A stretch of DNA of 64,000 nucleotides from JBBIII01 sp037446575 (lineage in GTDB: Bacteria; Bacteroidota; Ignavibacteria; UBA10030): NCBI GenBank assembly GCA_037446575.1, contig JBBIII010000005.1, positions 27,146-91,145 on the forward strand. The letters run 5' to 3'. Numbering within the stretch: position 1 is the first letter of the stretch; every line of letters starts with the position of its first letter. A model generated the notes under the pieces. It was not told the origin of the DNA, did no database searches, and worked only from the letters and a program-made list of their open reading frames with translations. Position numbers and translations under genes: made by a program. Positions 28,674 to 37,988 of this stretch are shown here, piece by piece.

Positions 28674-29014
28674 TAGGCATGTGTCTTTTGCGCAACCGCT
28701 TTAGTGGCAAGGTCTCGAACATAATAAATTTTTGCCCGCCGCGTTCTTCCTTCTTTGACCTTCTCAATTTTAGCAATACGCGGGGAATGGAGTGGAAAAA
28801 TGCGTTCTACTCCAACTCCATCTGAAATTTTACGGACCCTAAACGTTGTATTGATGCCGGTTCCACGTTGTCCCATCACAATACCTTGAAATTCTTGTAT
28901 TCGTTCTTTATCGCCCTCTTTAACTTTTACGTGAACATTTACAATATCACCGGATTTGAATTTCGGTATATCGGTTCGCAGTTGTGCCGCTTCTACAAGC
29001 TTAATTTTATCCAT
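28673..29014 (-). CDS. rplS: Large ribosomal subunit protein bL19
   Basis: 113 aa, a structural protein at the 30S-50S interface. FKSGDIVNVHVKVKEG, RIQEFQGIVMGQRGTGIN and TFRVRKISDGVGVERIFPLH are diagnostic. It ends the conserved ffh-rpsP-khpA-rimM-trmD-rplS order. CGGAG precedes the ATG. Confidence 0.98.
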   Translation of the reverse strand: MDKIKLVEAAQLRTDIPKFKSGDIVNVHVKVKEGDKERIQEFQGIVMGQRGTGINTTFRVRKISDGVGVERIFPLHSPRIAKIEKVKEGRTRRAKIYYVRDLATKAVAQKTHA

Positions 29015-29061
29015 TTTATAACTCCGTTAAATCGATTAATCAATTATTTCATATTCTTAAA

Positions 29062-29730
29062 TTACATGTTTCTCATAAATTTTTTTGTTCTGCGCTCGCG
29101 TTGTTCCTGCTTCCATTTTTCTATTTCTTGATGATTTCCGGAAAGCAAGACTTCCGGCGCTTTCAATCCTCTATATTCAGCAGGCCTTGTATATTCCGGA
29201 CAACCTAACAATCCGTTCTGGAATGAATCTGTAAGAGCAGATTCACCGTCGTTCAGGACGCCGGGAATGAGTCTTACTAAAGCGTCCACTACAACAGCCG
29301 CGGCTAATTCGCCGCCTGTTAAAACATACTCGCCTATTGAAAGTTCGCGGGTTACTAATTTTTCTCGCACCCGATTGTCAATTCCTTTATAATGCCCGCA
29401 AAGAAGCATTAAATTACTTTTTAACGACAATTCTATTGCAATTTTTTGATTGAACAATTGGGCATCAGCTGTCAGAAAAATTACTTCGTCATAATTACGT
29501 TGCTTTTGCAACGCTTCTACACATTCAAAGAACGGTTCTGGTTTTAGCACCATCCCAGCGCCGCCGCCAAACGGCGTATCATCAATTGTTTTATGTTTAT
29601 CATGCGCATAAGCGCGCAGATCGTGCACAAATATTTCTACTTTTTTTTTATCCTGCGCTCGTTTTAAAATACTTTCCTGCAGGGGGCTTTCTAATAATTT
29701 TGGCAACCCTGTTATAATATCAATACGCAT
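29062..29730 (-). CDS. trmD: tRNA (guanine-N1)-methyltransferase
   Basis: Methylates G37 of tRNAs that read CNN codons, preventing frameshifts, using S-adenosylmethionine. 222 aa. The SPOUT-fold trefoil knot is visible in DDTPFGGGAGMVLKPEP, LLCGHYKGIDNRVRE and SIGEYVLTGGELAAAVVVDA. The C-terminal helical domain is shorter than in E. coli (255 aa). The ATG overlaps the rimM stop by one base (TAATG). Confidence 0.97.
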   Translation of the reverse strand: MRIDIITGLPKLLESPLQESILKRAQDKKKVEIFVHDLRAYAHDKHKTIDDTPFGGGAGMVLKPEPFFECVEALQKQRNYDEVIFLTADAQLFNQKIAIELSLKSNLMLLCGHYKGIDNRVREKLVTRELSIGEYVLTGGELAAAVVVDALVRLIPGVLNDGESALTDSFQNGLLGCPEYTRPAEYRGLKAPEVLLSGNHQEIEKWKQEQRERRTKKFMRNM

Positions 29731-30236
29731 TATGTAAGCAATCCTTCTATTGCATTTATTGTAACGCGTTTGATTTTTAAATCAACGTGCTTTATAATTT
29801 CTTTTACAGCAGGAATTAATATCTCCTTGCCATTACTATCGATTACCCACACATCATTTGTAGAAAGTGAAAATACGTCTTTTATAAAACCAACTCGCAT
29901 CTGCGTCTCTGTGATTACTTCGCATCCTATCACATCGTGTATAAAATAACTGCCTTTTTTCAGTTGAATAATTTTTTCTTCTGAAGTGAATATAAATTGG
30001 TTTAGAATTTTTTCTGCCTCATTTGCAGAATTTACATTCTCTATCTGAGCAATTATTTTATTGGTTTCTATGCTTTCTACAAAAATACTTTTTTTTTCAG
30101 TTGTCTTACTATCTTTTCCTATCCATACCGAATCAAGTTGGGTAAAACGTTGAATATCATCAGCAAACGGAAGAATTTTAACTTTTCCTTTTATTCCAAT
30201 CGGCTTTAGAATTTTACCGATTGCTATTAAATTCAT
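29730..30236 (-). CDS. rimM: Ribosome maturation factor RimM
   Basis: Assists assembly of the 30S head by binding uS19. 168 aa, with an N-terminal RimM domain (IGKILKPIGIKGKVKILPF) and a C-terminal PRC-barrel (GSYFIHDVIGCEVITETQ, WVIDSNGKEILIPAVKEII). Position between khpA and trmD is conserved. Coupled to trmD. Confidence 0.94.
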   Translation of the reverse strand: MNLIAIGKILKPIGIKGKVKILPFADDIQRFTQLDSVWIGKDSKTTEKKSIFVESIETNKIIAQIENVNSANEAEKILNQFIFTSEEKIIQLKKGSYFIHDVIGCEVITETQMRVGFIKDVFSLSTNDVWVIDSNGKEILIPAVKEIIKHVDLKIKRVTINAIEGLLT

Positions 30237-30269
30237 AACTTCCCCACTTAATAGCGGGCAGAAAAATTT

Positions 30270-30500
30270 TTAACCTATAATATCTAAAACAGCTCGTTTA
30301 CCTTCCTTTGCTGAAATCGCTTTCAATAGTACACGCAGAGCAGACGCCGTTTGTCCGCGCTTACCAATTACTTTGCCAATATCTCCTTCTGCTACCTTAA
30401 GTTTGAAGACGTGTTTATTTTCTTTTTCTTCATACTCGATAGTAACATTTTCTGGATGATCCACAAGATTTTTTACTACAAATTCCAAGAATTCTTTCAT
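30270..30500 (-). CDS. khpA: KH-domain RNA-binding protein KhpA
   Basis: 76-aa single KH domain with the GxxG loop as VIGKRGQTASALRVLLKA. Small RNA-binding protein, which in other bacteria pairs with KhpB/Jag and affects translation and cell division (known for the family). GGAGG stands upstream of the ATG. The place between rpsP and rimM is the usual one. Confidence 0.93.
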   Translation of the reverse strand: MKEFLEFVVKNLVDHPENVTIEYEEKENKHVFKLKVAEGDIGKVIGKRGQTASALRVLLKAISAKEGKRAVLDIIG

Positions 30501-30625
30501 CGCTCTACCTCCGGAATATTAATTGGTTGATTCGCTGTTTTTTTGTTAATTATTTTCATCAAAATATTATTTCTACTAAAACTTTTCAGATACTTGTTAC
30601 TGCAAATCAATTTAAAAACGCCTGA

Positions 30626-31036
30626 TTAAGCAGAAGCTTGTTCTTGAGTTTGTGCTGCCGCTTTTTTCTTTTTCTCAGAGCGCCGCGCTTTCTTATCCGA
30701 TTCGCGCTTCTGTTTGTCTGCTTGTTGCATTTGCCAGCGTTCAATAACGCTTTTTATAATAGACTCATCTTTACCTTGTCGTTTTAGCGTCCACATCAGC
30801 CAAAATCCTGTCCGCCTTAACAATGAACGAACCGTATCAGTTGGCTGTGCGCCCTTTTTTAACCAATACTCTATACGCGATTCTTTTAACATCAAAGCAA
30901 TTGGGTTAGTATGAGGATTATACTGACCTAATGCTTCAAGATATCTGCCATCGCGAGGGGAACGACTATCCGCAGCAACAAGTTTATATATCGGATGTTG
31001 CTTTTTTCCTTCTCTTCGCAGTCGAATTTTTACCAA
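30626..31036 (-). CDS. rpsP: Small ribosomal subunit protein bS16 with charged C-terminal tail
   Basis: 136 aa. The core (VKIRLRREGKKQHPIYKLV, PRDGRYLEALGQYNP) ends near residue 85. About 45 further residues are Lys/Arg/Ala/Gln-rich (DKKARRSEKKKKAAAQ), longer than the ~80-aa E. coli protein, although tails are frequent in this phylum. The start codon is TTG at 31036, supported by AGGAGTG upstream and by the family N-terminus MVKIRL. Confidence 0.97.
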   Translation of the reverse strand: MVKIRLRREGKKQHPIYKLVAADSRSPRDGRYLEALGQYNPHTNPIALMLKESRIEYWLKKGAQPTDTVRSLLRRTGFWLMWTLKRQGKDESIIKSVIERWQMQQADKQKRESDKKARRSEKKKKAAAQTQEQASA

Positions 31037-31080
31037 TTTTTCACTCCTGTAATATTTGTCTGTTGTTAATAGTTATTCAA

Positions 31081-32409
31081 TTAATTAAAAGGAAATTGCA
31101 GGTTTCGCATTGCGTGCCGCATATTTCCCTTGCTAAACTTCTTCATCATTTTATTCATTTCTTCAAATTGCTTCAATAATTTATTCACATCTTGAACAGT
31201 AGCCCCGCTACCCTTTGCTATTCGTCTTCTTCTGTTTCCATTAATTATGGAAGGCCGGGAACGCTCTTCAAGAGTCATAGATTGTATTATCGCTTCAACT
31301 CGAACAAGACTTTTATCATCGATGTTTGTGTTTGCAGGAAGCTTGTTCATACCCGGGATCATTCCAACGACTTGGCTTAATGGCCCCATTTTTTTTATTT
31401 CCCTAAGCTGAGCGAGAAAATCATCGAATGTGAATTGAGCTTTACGCAGTTTTTGTTCAAGTTCAATTGCTTTTTCTTCGTCAAAATTCTGCTGGGCTTT
31501 TTCAACCAATGTTATAATATCGCCCATACCAAGAATGCGTGAAGCAATGCGATCCGGATAAAACGGTTCTAAGGCATCAAGTTTTTCGCCGATGCTTATA
31601 TATTTAATCGGTTTATGAATAACCGCTCTGATTGAAAGTGCCGCTCCTCCACGGCTGTCGCCATCAAGTTTAGTTAATACTACACCATCAAAATTTAATC
31701 GATCGTGAAAAGCTTTTGCCGCGTTTACTGCGTCTTGTCCAGTCATAGAATCCACAACAAAAAGTATTTCGTGCGGATTAACTTTTTTGCGTATTGATTC
31801 TACTTCTCTCATCATTTCTTCATCAACGTGAAGTCGGCCTGCCGTATCGATTATGATTGTATCGCGAATATTTTTCCTTGCATGTTCGACTGAACTATCT
31901 GCTATTGTAACAGCATCCGAACCCCGTCGCGTGAAGACTGGAATTTCTATCTGTTTGCCCAATAATTCTAATTGATCGATAGCCGCAGGTCTGTAAATAT
32001 CAGCCGCTACAAGTAGAGGCAAACGCCCTTTACTTTTTAGTTGATTTGCTAATTTTGCCGCAAAAGTTGTTTTTCCAGAGCCCTGTAAGCCGGCGACTAA
32101 AATAATTGTCGGCGGATTTTGCGCTATTGCGATATCTGACTTATTTTCCCCCAATAATTTTATCATCTCATCATTAATAATTTTTATGATTAGCTGACCG
32201 GGAGTAATACTTTTAAGCACTTCTTGACCAATCGCGCGCTTTTGCACATCGTCTATAAATTGTTTTACAACTTTATAGTTAACATCAGCATCTAACAAAG
32301 CACGGCGTACCTCACGCAACGAATCTTCAATATTCTGAAGCGTAATTTTTCCTTGTCCGCGAAGCTTTTTAAAAGCTAATTCTAATTTTTGAGTAAGATT
32401 TTCAAACAT
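31081..32409 (-). CDS. ffh: Signal recognition particle protein Ffh
   Basis: GTPase that binds signal peptides with SRP RNA and targets ribosomes to FtsY at the membrane. 442 aa from the ATG at 32409 (MFENLTQKLE); a TTG at 32424 would add five residues. Domains: N helical bundle (1-85), G domain with GLQGSGKTTFAAKLA, DTAGRLHVDEEMM and TKLDGDSRGGAALS (about 100-290), then the methionine-rich M domain (RRRRIAKGSGATVQDVNKLL, 310-440). First gene of the ribosomal block. Confidence 0.97.
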   Translation of the reverse strand: MFENLTQKLELAFKKLRGQGKITLQNIEDSLREVRRALLDADVNYKVVKQFIDDVQKRAIGQEVLKSITPGQLIIKIINDEMIKLLGENKSDIAIAQNPPTIILVAGLQGSGKTTFAAKLANQLKSKGRLPLLVAADIYRPAAIDQLELLGKQIEIPVFTRRGSDAVTIADSSVEHARKNIRDTIIIDTAGRLHVDEEMMREVESIRKKVNPHEILFVVDSMTGQDAVNAAKAFHDRLNFDGVVLTKLDGDSRGGAALSIRAVIHKPIKYISIGEKLDALEPFYPDRIASRILGMGDIITLVEKAQQNFDEEKAIELEQKLRKAQFTFDDFLAQLREIKKMGPLSQVVGMIPGMNKLPANTNIDDKSLVRVEAIIQSMTLEERSRPSIINGNRRRRIAKGSGATVQDVNKLLKQFEEMNKMMKKFSKGNMRHAMRNLQFPFN

Positions 32410-32435
32410 CGCATTTTCTATCAATAGTAAAACAA

Positions 32436-32479
32436 AACTTCCGTTTTCTCAGCGGTTATATCCGAGAACTCCGGAAGTT
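32436..32479 (-). promoter_or_regulatory. Hairpin just upstream of ffh, terminator or attenuator
   Basis: AACTTCCG (32436-32443) pairs with CGGAAGTT (32472-32479), and inside it TTCTC (32446-32450) pairs with GAGAA (32464-32468). On the minus strand the stem is followed by TTTTGTTTT. It is 26 bp before the ffh ATG and 229 bp after the pilB-like stop. It can terminate the pilB-like transcript or attenuate readthrough into ffh. Confidence 0.55.
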
Positions 32480-32707
32480 CTTAAATTGCGCTGAATATTT
32501 TAGCATTATACTATTCCGACAGGATTCAGTACGCCTGTCTACAAGTTTTTACTCTCTCCACTCACATTAAGTGGATTATAAGTTAGTATAAAAATAGTTA
32601 AAAATGTGAAGGCAATCAAGATATTATTTAAGGTTGGAATTAAAGTTTATCGCTCTTAAATATAGTAACCTTTTGTAGAATAAAGCGAGAACTTTTAGAT
32701 TTCAATA

Positions 32708-34003
32708 TTACCCAAGTATACGAGAAACTTCTTGTAGGGTAGTAATGCCCGCCAATGCTTTTCTAACTGCATCTTGTCGAATTGCTTGAAATCCGTAATT
32801 TGAAGCTTCTTCGCGCATACTTAGGATTGATTCTTTCCGAAAAATCATATCTCGAAGCGCTGGGCTAATCGTTACTATTTCGCAAATAGCAGTTCTTCCT
32901 TTATAACCGCTTCCCATACAATTTGGACAACCTCTTCCACGGAAAAGTCTTAAATCTGAAGACTCCATAGGAGCACCGACGATTTGCAACTCTTCAGGTG
33001 AAAGTTGATATTCTTCACGACAGTTCGGACAAATTTTACGGATTAATAACTGATAGACAATACCCACAACAGTGGAAGCCAGCCAGTAAGCCGGAACACC
33101 GAGGTTGAATAATCTATGAATTGCTCCAATAGCATCGTCGGCAAGCATTGTACTGAGAACAAGATTACCTGTTAACGCCGCTTCGGCGGCAACTACGCCA
33201 GTTTCTGCATCTCGTATTTCACCAATCATTATAATGTTTGGATTTTGTCGTAATATTGCTCTAAGCGCATCTATAAAATTAAACGATTTATCCGAAGGCA
33301 GATGCACTTGACTTGCATAAGGAAGACGATACTCTACGGGGTCTTCAACTGTAATTACGCATTTTTCCGGAGTTTGCACATGATTTACCGCGGCGTATAC
33401 TGTGGTAGATTTTCCGCTTCCAGATGGACCTGTAACTAAAAACAAACCTCTTGGGCTTCGTAATAATTGTCTTAATCGATCAAGATTCTCCTTACTAAAG
33501 CCAAGTTCATCTATTCTTGAAATACTTGTTGACTTATGTAAAATTCTTACAAGACATCTTTCGCCTGCAAGCACAGGAATAACGTTGACACGAAAATCAA
33601 ATTGTGAATTGTTATAAACTGCTGAGTATCGTCCCTCTTGCGGTTTCTTTTTTTCAAATTGGTTCAAAGTAGCTCGTGTTTTCATAATGCTTACAATCGG
33701 ATCGTTCATATCCGGTGTAAGCGATACTAAGCGTTTCAATGTTCCTTCATGTCCGAGCCTTATCTGAAGTTCGCCTTCAATCGGTTCAATATGTATATCG
33801 GTTGCATTTGCTTGAATAGCTCTCAGCATTATTTCTTCCACAATTTGATCAGCCGTCGGTAATTTACCAATTCGAAATAAATCGCGAATTTTATCTTTCG
33901 ATAAATTTTTTACGTCGAGTTGTTCTAATGCGATGCGTTGGAAAGTTTGCATCGGTTGACCCGCTTGGCGTTGTGAAACAGGTGGTTGTTGTGATACTGC
34001 CAT
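32708..34003 (-). CDS. Type IV pilus/type II secretion assembly ATPase, short form
   Basis: Hexameric AAA-like ATPase of the GspE/PilB family, which powers pilin polymerisation or secretion from the cytoplasmic side. 431 aa. The N2 domain runs at about 50-170 (ATDIHIEPIEGELQIR, FDFRVNVIPVLAGERCLVRI), then Walker A GPSGSGKSTTVY, the Asp box VITVEDPVEY, Walker B IIMIGEIRDAET and the His box. The four-Cys zinc site is CPNC and CPNC (near 330-378). It lacks the ~130-residue N1 (MshEN) domain of full PilB. A standalone gene without pilin genes nearby, so which machine it drives is unknown. TTGGAG precedes the ATG. Confidence 0.9.
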   Translation of the reverse strand: MAVSQQPPVSQRQAGQPMQTFQRIALEQLDVKNLSKDKIRDLFRIGKLPTADQIVEEIMLRAIQANATDIHIEPIEGELQIRLGHEGTLKRLVSLTPDMNDPIVSIMKTRATLNQFEKKKPQEGRYSAVYNNSQFDFRVNVIPVLAGERCLVRILHKSTSISRIDELGFSKENLDRLRQLLRSPRGLFLVTGPSGSGKSTTVYAAVNHVQTPEKCVITVEDPVEYRLPYASQVHLPSDKSFNFIDALRAILRQNPNIIMIGEIRDAETGVVAAEAALTGNLVLSTMLADDAIGAIHRLFNLGVPAYWLASTVVGIVYQLLIRKICPNCREEYQLSPEELQIVGAPMESSDLRLFRGRGCPNCMGSGYKGRTAICEIVTISPALRDMIFRKESILSMREEASNYGFQAIRQDAVRKALAGITTLQEVSRILG

Positions 34004-34122
34004 AACTTATCTCCAAAGAAGTGACAGCTTATTTACTTTATTGAAAATACAATATTTTTTTAAAAGTCTCTATAACAGAGCAACTTTTTAGCTATTTAAA
34101 AAGGGGGCTTTTAATATAAATT

Positions 34123-35022
34123 TTAGCTTGCCTTTTTAAGCGCCTCTGCTCCGCTTACAACCTCGAGCAATTCTTTTGTAATGCTTGCTTGCCGAGCTTT
34201 ATTGTACGATAGCGTCAAGTTACTTATTAAATCTTTTGCATTTTCAGTGGCGTTATTCATTGCTGTCATTCGGGCGCCTTCTTCGGCAGTACTGGATTCG
34301 AGCAAAATTCGCCACATTTGAAAATTAAGATGTTTTGGTAAAAGATCATCTAATATATATTGACTAGACGGCTCGTAAATATAATCTATTTGAGATAAAT
34401 CTGTGCGACTTTCCGATTTCAATATCTGCTCGGGTAAAATCGGCAGGATTTGTTCTACAACGATCCGCTGCTGGATGACAGATTTAAATTCGTTGTAAAT
34501 TATCTCAACTTTATCATAATCATTATTTATAAATCCGGCGACTATTTGCTGGACAATAGATTTAGCTTGGTTAAAATTCAAATTTCCAAAAATCCCTACA
34601 TGCTTTGTGTGTATTGGGAAATTCTTTTTCTGGAAAAAATCTGTACATTTTTTTCCAATCGTAACAATACGAACCCCGTAATTTTCTGCATTTAGACTCG
34701 AGTAGTTTTTTTTGATATGCTCAACTGCCTCCTTTGCTACATTGCTGTTGAATCCGCCGCACAAACCACGATCACCTGATATAACCACCAGTAATACGCG
34801 TTTAACATCTCTTTTAATAAGTAATGGATGAGCGCTTATATCAATCTTAGCCACAAATCTTTTTAATATTTCATCTAATTTACGGGCATAGGGGCGAATA
34901 GCAATCAATGTATCTTGAGCGCGGCGGAATTTTGCTGCGGCAACCATTTTCATGGCTTTTGTAATTTTTTGAGTGCTTTTAACGCTCAAAATGCGACGTC
35001 GAATTTCTCTTAATGTAGCCAA
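34123..35022 (-). CDS. atpG: F-type ATP synthase gamma subunit
   Basis: Central rotor stalk. 299 aa. The N-terminus ATLREIRRRILSVKSTQKITKAMKMVAAAK and the C-terminal AEEGARMTAMNNATENAKDLI helix are diagnostic. The start codon is TTG at 35022, three bases after the atpA stop, and matches the family N-terminus. Last gene of the operon; atpD and atpC do not follow. Confidence 0.97.
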   Translation of the reverse strand: MATLREIRRRILSVKSTQKITKAMKMVAAAKFRRAQDTLIAIRPYARKLDEILKRFVAKIDISAHPLLIKRDVKRVLLVVISGDRGLCGGFNSNVAKEAVEHIKKNYSSLNAENYGVRIVTIGKKCTDFFQKKNFPIHTKHVGIFGNLNFNQAKSIVQQIVAGFINNDYDKVEIIYNEFKSVIQQRIVVEQILPILPEQILKSESRTDLSQIDYIYEPSSQYILDDLLPKHLNFQMWRILLESSTAEEGARMTAMNNATENAKDLISNLTLSYNKARQASITKELLEVVSGAEALKKAS

Positions 35023-35025
35023 AGT

Positions 35026-36579
35026 TTATTTAATAGCTTGTTTATACTTTTTTACGAATTCTTTTGTTATTTCATGAAGATTTGTTTCTGTCTCTTTAGC
35101 TAAATCTTTAGTTTGAGCAATTGTAAGAAGTATATCTGAATGCTTTGCTTCTATCATCTCAAGAAATTGCTCTTCAAATTTTCTTACATGCTCTATCGGC
35201 AATTCATCTAAGTAACCATTCGTGCCTGCAAAAATACTGACTATTTGTTTTTCTACCGGCATCGGCACATATTGACCTTGTTTTAATAATTCCACTAGAC
35301 GCGCTCCGCGTCTTAACGCTTGTTGTGTTGTTTTATCCAAATCTGAACCAAATTTTGCAAAGGCTTCTAGCTCTCGATATTGTGCAAGGTCTAATCTCAA
35401 TCGCCCAGCTACTTTTTTCATGGCTTTTATTTGCGCATTTCCGCCTACACGGGATACTGAAATGCCAACATTAATTGCCGGGCGCACTCCGGCATTGAAT
35501 AAATTCGGCTCTAAATAAATTTGTCCATCAGTAATCGAAATAACATTTGTCGGAATATATGCAGATACATCGCCGGCTTGTGTTTCGATAATTGGCAAAG
35601 CTGTTAAACTTCCTCCTCCAAATTCATCGCTCAATTTTGAAGCTCTCTCCAACAATCGTGAGTGAAGATAAAATACATCTCCGGGGTATGCTTCTCGACC
35701 CGGCGGCCTGCGTAAAAGCAGTGACATTTGTCGATACGCTTGTGCGTGTTTAGAAAGATCATCGTAAATTACAAGCGCATCTTTGCCTGCATCACGAAAA
35801 TACTCTCCTAAAGTTGCTCCAGCGTATGGAGCAATAAATTGCATTGGCGCTGAATCGCTTGCCGATGCTAGGATTACAGTTGTATAATCCATTGCATTAT
35901 TTTCTTCAAGCATTGCTACTACTTGAGCAACAGTAGATCCTTTTTGACCTATTGCCACGTAAATACAAAAAACAGGTTTTATTCCTTCTTTTTTGGCTTT
36001 TTCGGTATGAGTATATTTTTGATTGATAATGGTGTCAATCGCAATTGCTGTTTTACCAGTTTGCCTGTCACCAATAATTAATTCTCGCTGACCGCGCCCT
36101 ATAGGTATCATTCCATCAACCGGCTTTAGACCTGTTTGCAGCGGTTCTTTTACAGGATTACGCGCAATTACTCCCAATGCTTTTCTTTCTAAGGGTAAAA
36201 ATTGGGTCGCTTTTATCGGTCCCTTACCATCTAATGGTTGCCCTAATGGCGTCATTACTCTTCCGAGCATTTGTTCGCCAACAGCCATCGATGCGACGCG
36301 TTTTGTCCGCTTTACTATATCGCCTTCTTTTATTTGAGTAGTATCGCCAAAAACTACGCATCCGATATTGTCCTCTTCGAGGTTTAACGCCATGCCATAA
36401 ACATCACCAGGGAATTCTACTAATTCACTTGCCATCACTTGTTTAAGTCCATAGACCCGAGCAATTCCATCGCCTACTTGTAATACTGTGCCAACATCAT
36501 AGATGTCAACTTCTTTTTTAAACCCAGAAAGTTGTTCTCTTAATATTGCCGATACTTCATCTGGTCTCACTTCTGCCAT
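35026..36579 (-). CDS. atpA: F-type ATP synthase alpha subunit
   Basis: Non-catalytic nucleotide-binding subunit of F1. 517 aa. Walker A GDRQTGKTAIAID near 170-182, IYDDLSKHA, the RRPPGREAYPGDVFYLHSRL loop and the arginine-finger segment ISVSRVGG near 370-377 are all present. Complete. Confidence 0.99.
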   Translation of the reverse strand: MAEVRPDEVSAILREQLSGFKKEVDIYDVGTVLQVGDGIARVYGLKQVMASELVEFPGDVYGMALNLEEDNIGCVVFGDTTQIKEGDIVKRTKRVASMAVGEQMLGRVMTPLGQPLDGKGPIKATQFLPLERKALGVIARNPVKEPLQTGLKPVDGMIPIGRGQRELIIGDRQTGKTAIAIDTIINQKYTHTEKAKKEGIKPVFCIYVAIGQKGSTVAQVVAMLEENNAMDYTTVILASASDSAPMQFIAPYAGATLGEYFRDAGKDALVIYDDLSKHAQAYRQMSLLLRRPPGREAYPGDVFYLHSRLLERASKLSDEFGGGSLTALPIIETQAGDVSAYIPTNVISITDGQIYLEPNLFNAGVRPAINVGISVSRVGGNAQIKAMKKVAGRLRLDLAQYRELEAFAKFGSDLDKTTQQALRRGARLVELLKQGQYVPMPVEKQIVSIFAGTNGYLDELPIEHVRKFEEQFLEMIEAKHSDILLTIAQTKDLAKETETNLHEITKEFVKKYKQAIK

Positions 36580-36646
36580 TTTTTACTTACTCACTTCCAA
36601 TACAATTTATTAAATGAATAAATCGATTTTTTTATATAGATTTTTG

Positions 36647-37195
36647 TCAGACTTCAACTTCTTCTGCTAACCTCTGTTTTAATAATTGAAGTTGCCTTTT
36701 TACACTTGCATCGTACATTGTATCGCCTATACGCGCAACAAACCCGCCTATCAATTCCTTTTCAACTTCTGCTTCAATTCGTACTTTCTTTTTCGAATAT
36801 TCCTCGAATTGATTCTTAAATTCATTTATTTGTTGCTCTGTAAGCCCAACTGCAGATTTCACATGCAAACTTATATATCCTAACTTTTCATCCTGCAATT
36901 TAAAGAAACAGTCAATAATATCCAGAAGCAAATCCTCTCTTTGTTTCTCTGTAATTAGCAATAGAAACTGGAGCGTAATAGGCGCAATTTTATTACTGAA
37001 AAGCGACTTGAATACCTCTTTCTTTTTATCCTTCTTAATTACAGGGCTTTTCAAAAACAATTTGAATTCGTTAGAGCTGTTAATTAACTCCTTAATAGCT
37101 GTTAGATTATTGCCTACATCGTTAAGGATTTTAGCTTCTTCAGCGGCAATCATCAAAGCTTCTGCATATCGATTTGCGACTCGTGAGTTACTCAT
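36647..37195 (-). CDS. atpH: F-type ATP synthase delta subunit
   Basis: Peripheral-stalk protein linking F1 to subunit b. 182 aa, OSCP family: SRVANRYAEALMIAAEE at the start and EVEKELIGGFVARIGDTMYDASVKRQL near the end. Three bases separate its start from the atpF stop. Confidence 0.95.
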   Translation of the reverse strand: MSNSRVANRYAEALMIAAEEAKILNDVGNNLTAIKELINSSNEFKLFLKSPVIKKDKKKEVFKSLFSNKIAPITLQFLLLITEKQREDLLLDIIDCFFKLQDEKLGYISLHVKSAVGLTEQQINEFKNQFEEYSKKKVRIEAEVEKELIGGFVARIGDTMYDASVKRQLQLLKQRLAEEVEV

Positions 37196-37198
37196 ACA

Positions 37199-37684
37199 CT
37201 AATTCTTAGGAAGCTGATTAATAACTTTGTCAATTAATTTCTTTTGCTTGTTTTCATCCAATGTTTCTTCAAGAATTTTTTCAGTCGCCTGAATTGCTAA
37301 ATCGGCTATTTCATTGCGCAACTGCTTTTTTGCCGATTCAATATTACGTTGAATTTCTTCTTTTGCCTGTTTAAGTTCTTGCTCCGATTGCAGTTTGGCT
37401 TTAGAAACGATTTCATCTTTTAATTTTTCAGCTAATAATTTGCCGTCTCTGATTATTTTTTGATATTCTTCTTCAGCTCGAGCGATGTTTTTTTCATTCT
37501 GCTTTATTAATTCTGCAGTTTCCTCACGCGCCCGCTCTGCTTCATCCAACGCACTACGGATTTTATCTTCACGCTCTTTTAACATCGATAAGATAGGTTT
37601 CCATGCGTATTTACTTAGAATAATCATAAGTAAAACAAATGTAATTATAGTCCAGACAATAAGTCCGGGATTTATTTCAAACAT
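37199..37684 (-). CDS. atpF: F-type ATP synthase b subunit
   Basis: Peripheral stalk. 161 aa, one N-terminal transmembrane helix (LIVWTIITFVLLMIILSKYA) followed by a long charged coiled coil (REDKIRSALDEAERAREETA). Single b gene; no b-prime. AGGATG precedes the ATG. Confidence 0.95.
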   Translation of the reverse strand: MFEINPGLIVWTIITFVLLMIILSKYAWKPILSMLKEREDKIRSALDEAERAREETAELIKQNEKNIARAEEEYQKIIRDGKLLAEKLKDEIVSKAKLQSEQELKQAKEEIQRNIESAKKQLRNEIADLAIQATEKILEETLDENKQKKLIDKVINQLPKN

Positions 37685-37703
37685 TTAAATACATCCTATG
37701 TAA

Positions 37704-37931
37704 TTACTTGAATGCAAGTATAATACAAATAGCTAAAGCAAAAAAGGTTGCGCCTTCGATAAGAGCTGCGGCAATCAACATTGATGTTCTTACTTCCGAT
37801 GCTATTTCGGGTTGCCTTCCGCTTGCATCCATAGCGGCTGCGGCAAGTTTACCAATTCCGAATGCTGCGCCAAGCACTACAAGCCCCGCTCCAAATCCCG
37901 CGGCTAAATATGCAATTGCTATTGAGTCCAT
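37704..37931 (-). CDS. atpE: F-type ATP synthase c subunit
   Basis: Proteolipid ring subunit. 75 aa hairpin: GAGLVVLGAAFGIGKLAAAA helix, the polar loop GRQPE, then the second helix with the ion-binding Glu in ALIEGATFFAL. The helix-1 Gln and helix-2 Ser-Thr that mark sodium-binding rings are absent (Ile and Gly-Ala here), which favours proton coupling (inference). GGAG precedes the ATG. Confidence 0.96.
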   Translation of the reverse strand: MDSIAIAYLAAGFGAGLVVLGAAFGIGKLAAAAMDASGRQPEIASEVRTSMLIAAALIEGATFFALAICIILAFK

Positions 37932-37988
37932 TTTATTCTTTCTCCTAAATTATTTATTGTTAATGATACTGTTTATAATCATATAAAT

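Noticed and set aside
32436..32479. SRP RNA gene next to ffh
   Set aside because: The hairpin lacks the conserved GGTCAGG and GGAAGCAG core of bacterial 4.5S/6S SRP RNA.
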